Shown here in pieces: positions 63,966 through 64,000 of a stretch of 64,000 nt of DNA. The stretch spans positions 3,224,001-3,288,000 of the forward strand of contig NC_013131.1 in assembly GCF_000024025.1 (NCBI RefSeq), given 5' to 3'. This DNA is from Catenulispora acidiphila DSM 44928. GTDB lineage: Bacteria; Actinomycetota; Actinomycetes; Streptomycetales; Catenulisporaceae. A program made the translations under genes and the position numbers. Position 1 is the stretch's first letter; the number at the start of each line of letters is the position of its first letter. The notes under the pieces were generated by a model that was given only the letters and a program-made list of their open reading frames with translations, had not been told where the DNA came from and ran no database searches.

Positions 63966-64000
63966 ATCAGTCATCGGCCCAGTCGAAGCCGCGAAGCGGT
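63966..64000 (-). CDS. 3' end of a further leftward gene (partial)
   Basis: On the minus strand the frame entering from the right edge reads LRGFDWADD and stops at TGA 63968-63966. The Asp/Trp-rich end is a typical protein C-terminus, but only 10 codons are in the window, so the product cannot be named. Confidence 0.35.

Overview
The window comes from a very GC-rich actinobacterium. Codon use is strongly GC3-biased, GTG starts and ATGA/GTGA overlaps are common, and the gene families are those of mycelial actinomycetes (DUF2637/Spd-like, FtsK/TraB-like, GntR-UTRA, DUF6907, DUF6247). Genus cannot be settled from the sequence. No rRNA, CRISPR array or intact insertion sequence is visible.

Layout. 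(1) 1-3.9 kb: chromosomal or older-island genes: an ArsR-AHSA1 pair, a decayed GyrI-like gene, a Tat-exported beta-propeller-like protein, and the remains of an integrative element (excisionase-like gene plus the last 59 codons of a tyrosine integrase) that ends at a 3' copy of a tRNA-Pro(GGG) gene. (2) 4-9.9 kb: cargo and regulators: a two-domain HxlR-like protein, CYTH protein, XRE/DUF5919 regulator, an overlapping three-gene cassette, and two divergent units around a repeat-rich promoter region. (3) 9.9-43.3 kb, all leftward except one gene: a complete HK97-type siphophage late region. Read in the direction of transcription it runs small genes, papain-like hydrolase, terminase small and large subunits, portal-MuF fusion with an intein, ClpP-type prohead protease, major capsid, small head proteins, a pectate-lyase-fold spike, connectors, two paralogous tail-tube-like proteins, gpG/gpGT with a -1 frameshift site, tape measure, baseplate and minor tail proteins, SGNH hydrolase, PLD-type nuclease, a holin-like membrane protein and GH25 endolysin, ending at a strong terminator. 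(4) 43.4-43.7 kb: three tRNA genes. (5) 43.9-56.5 kb, leftward: a transfer/early block with an FtsK/SpoIIIE-type translocase, several membrane proteins including DUF2637, an anti-sigma-type HATPase and many tiny overlapping genes, read from a recognisable promoter at 56.53-56.56 kb. (6) 56.6-62.6 kb: control, stability and replication: a GntR-UTRA regulator, two UTRA-only proteins, two toxin-antitoxin-like pairs, and a rightward lambda-O-like initiator gene carrying phased origin palindromes followed by a DnaB helicase gene. (7) 62.7-64 kb: two lipoproteins and the end of another gene.

Together this looks like a temperate siphophage, or phage-plasmid, whose early half is built from actinomycete conjugative-element parts. 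Initiator, helicase, GntR control and TA-like pairs would serve maintenance, the translocase and membrane proteins DNA movement, and the late region virion production and lysis. No intact integrase is in the window; if there is one it should lie beyond the right edge. The most informative features are the portal intein, the initiator-internal phased palindromes, the slippery CCCTTTG site, the tape measure reading frame that seems to lack a normal start codon, the paired TA-like modules around the replication genes, and the phage/conjugative-element mixture.
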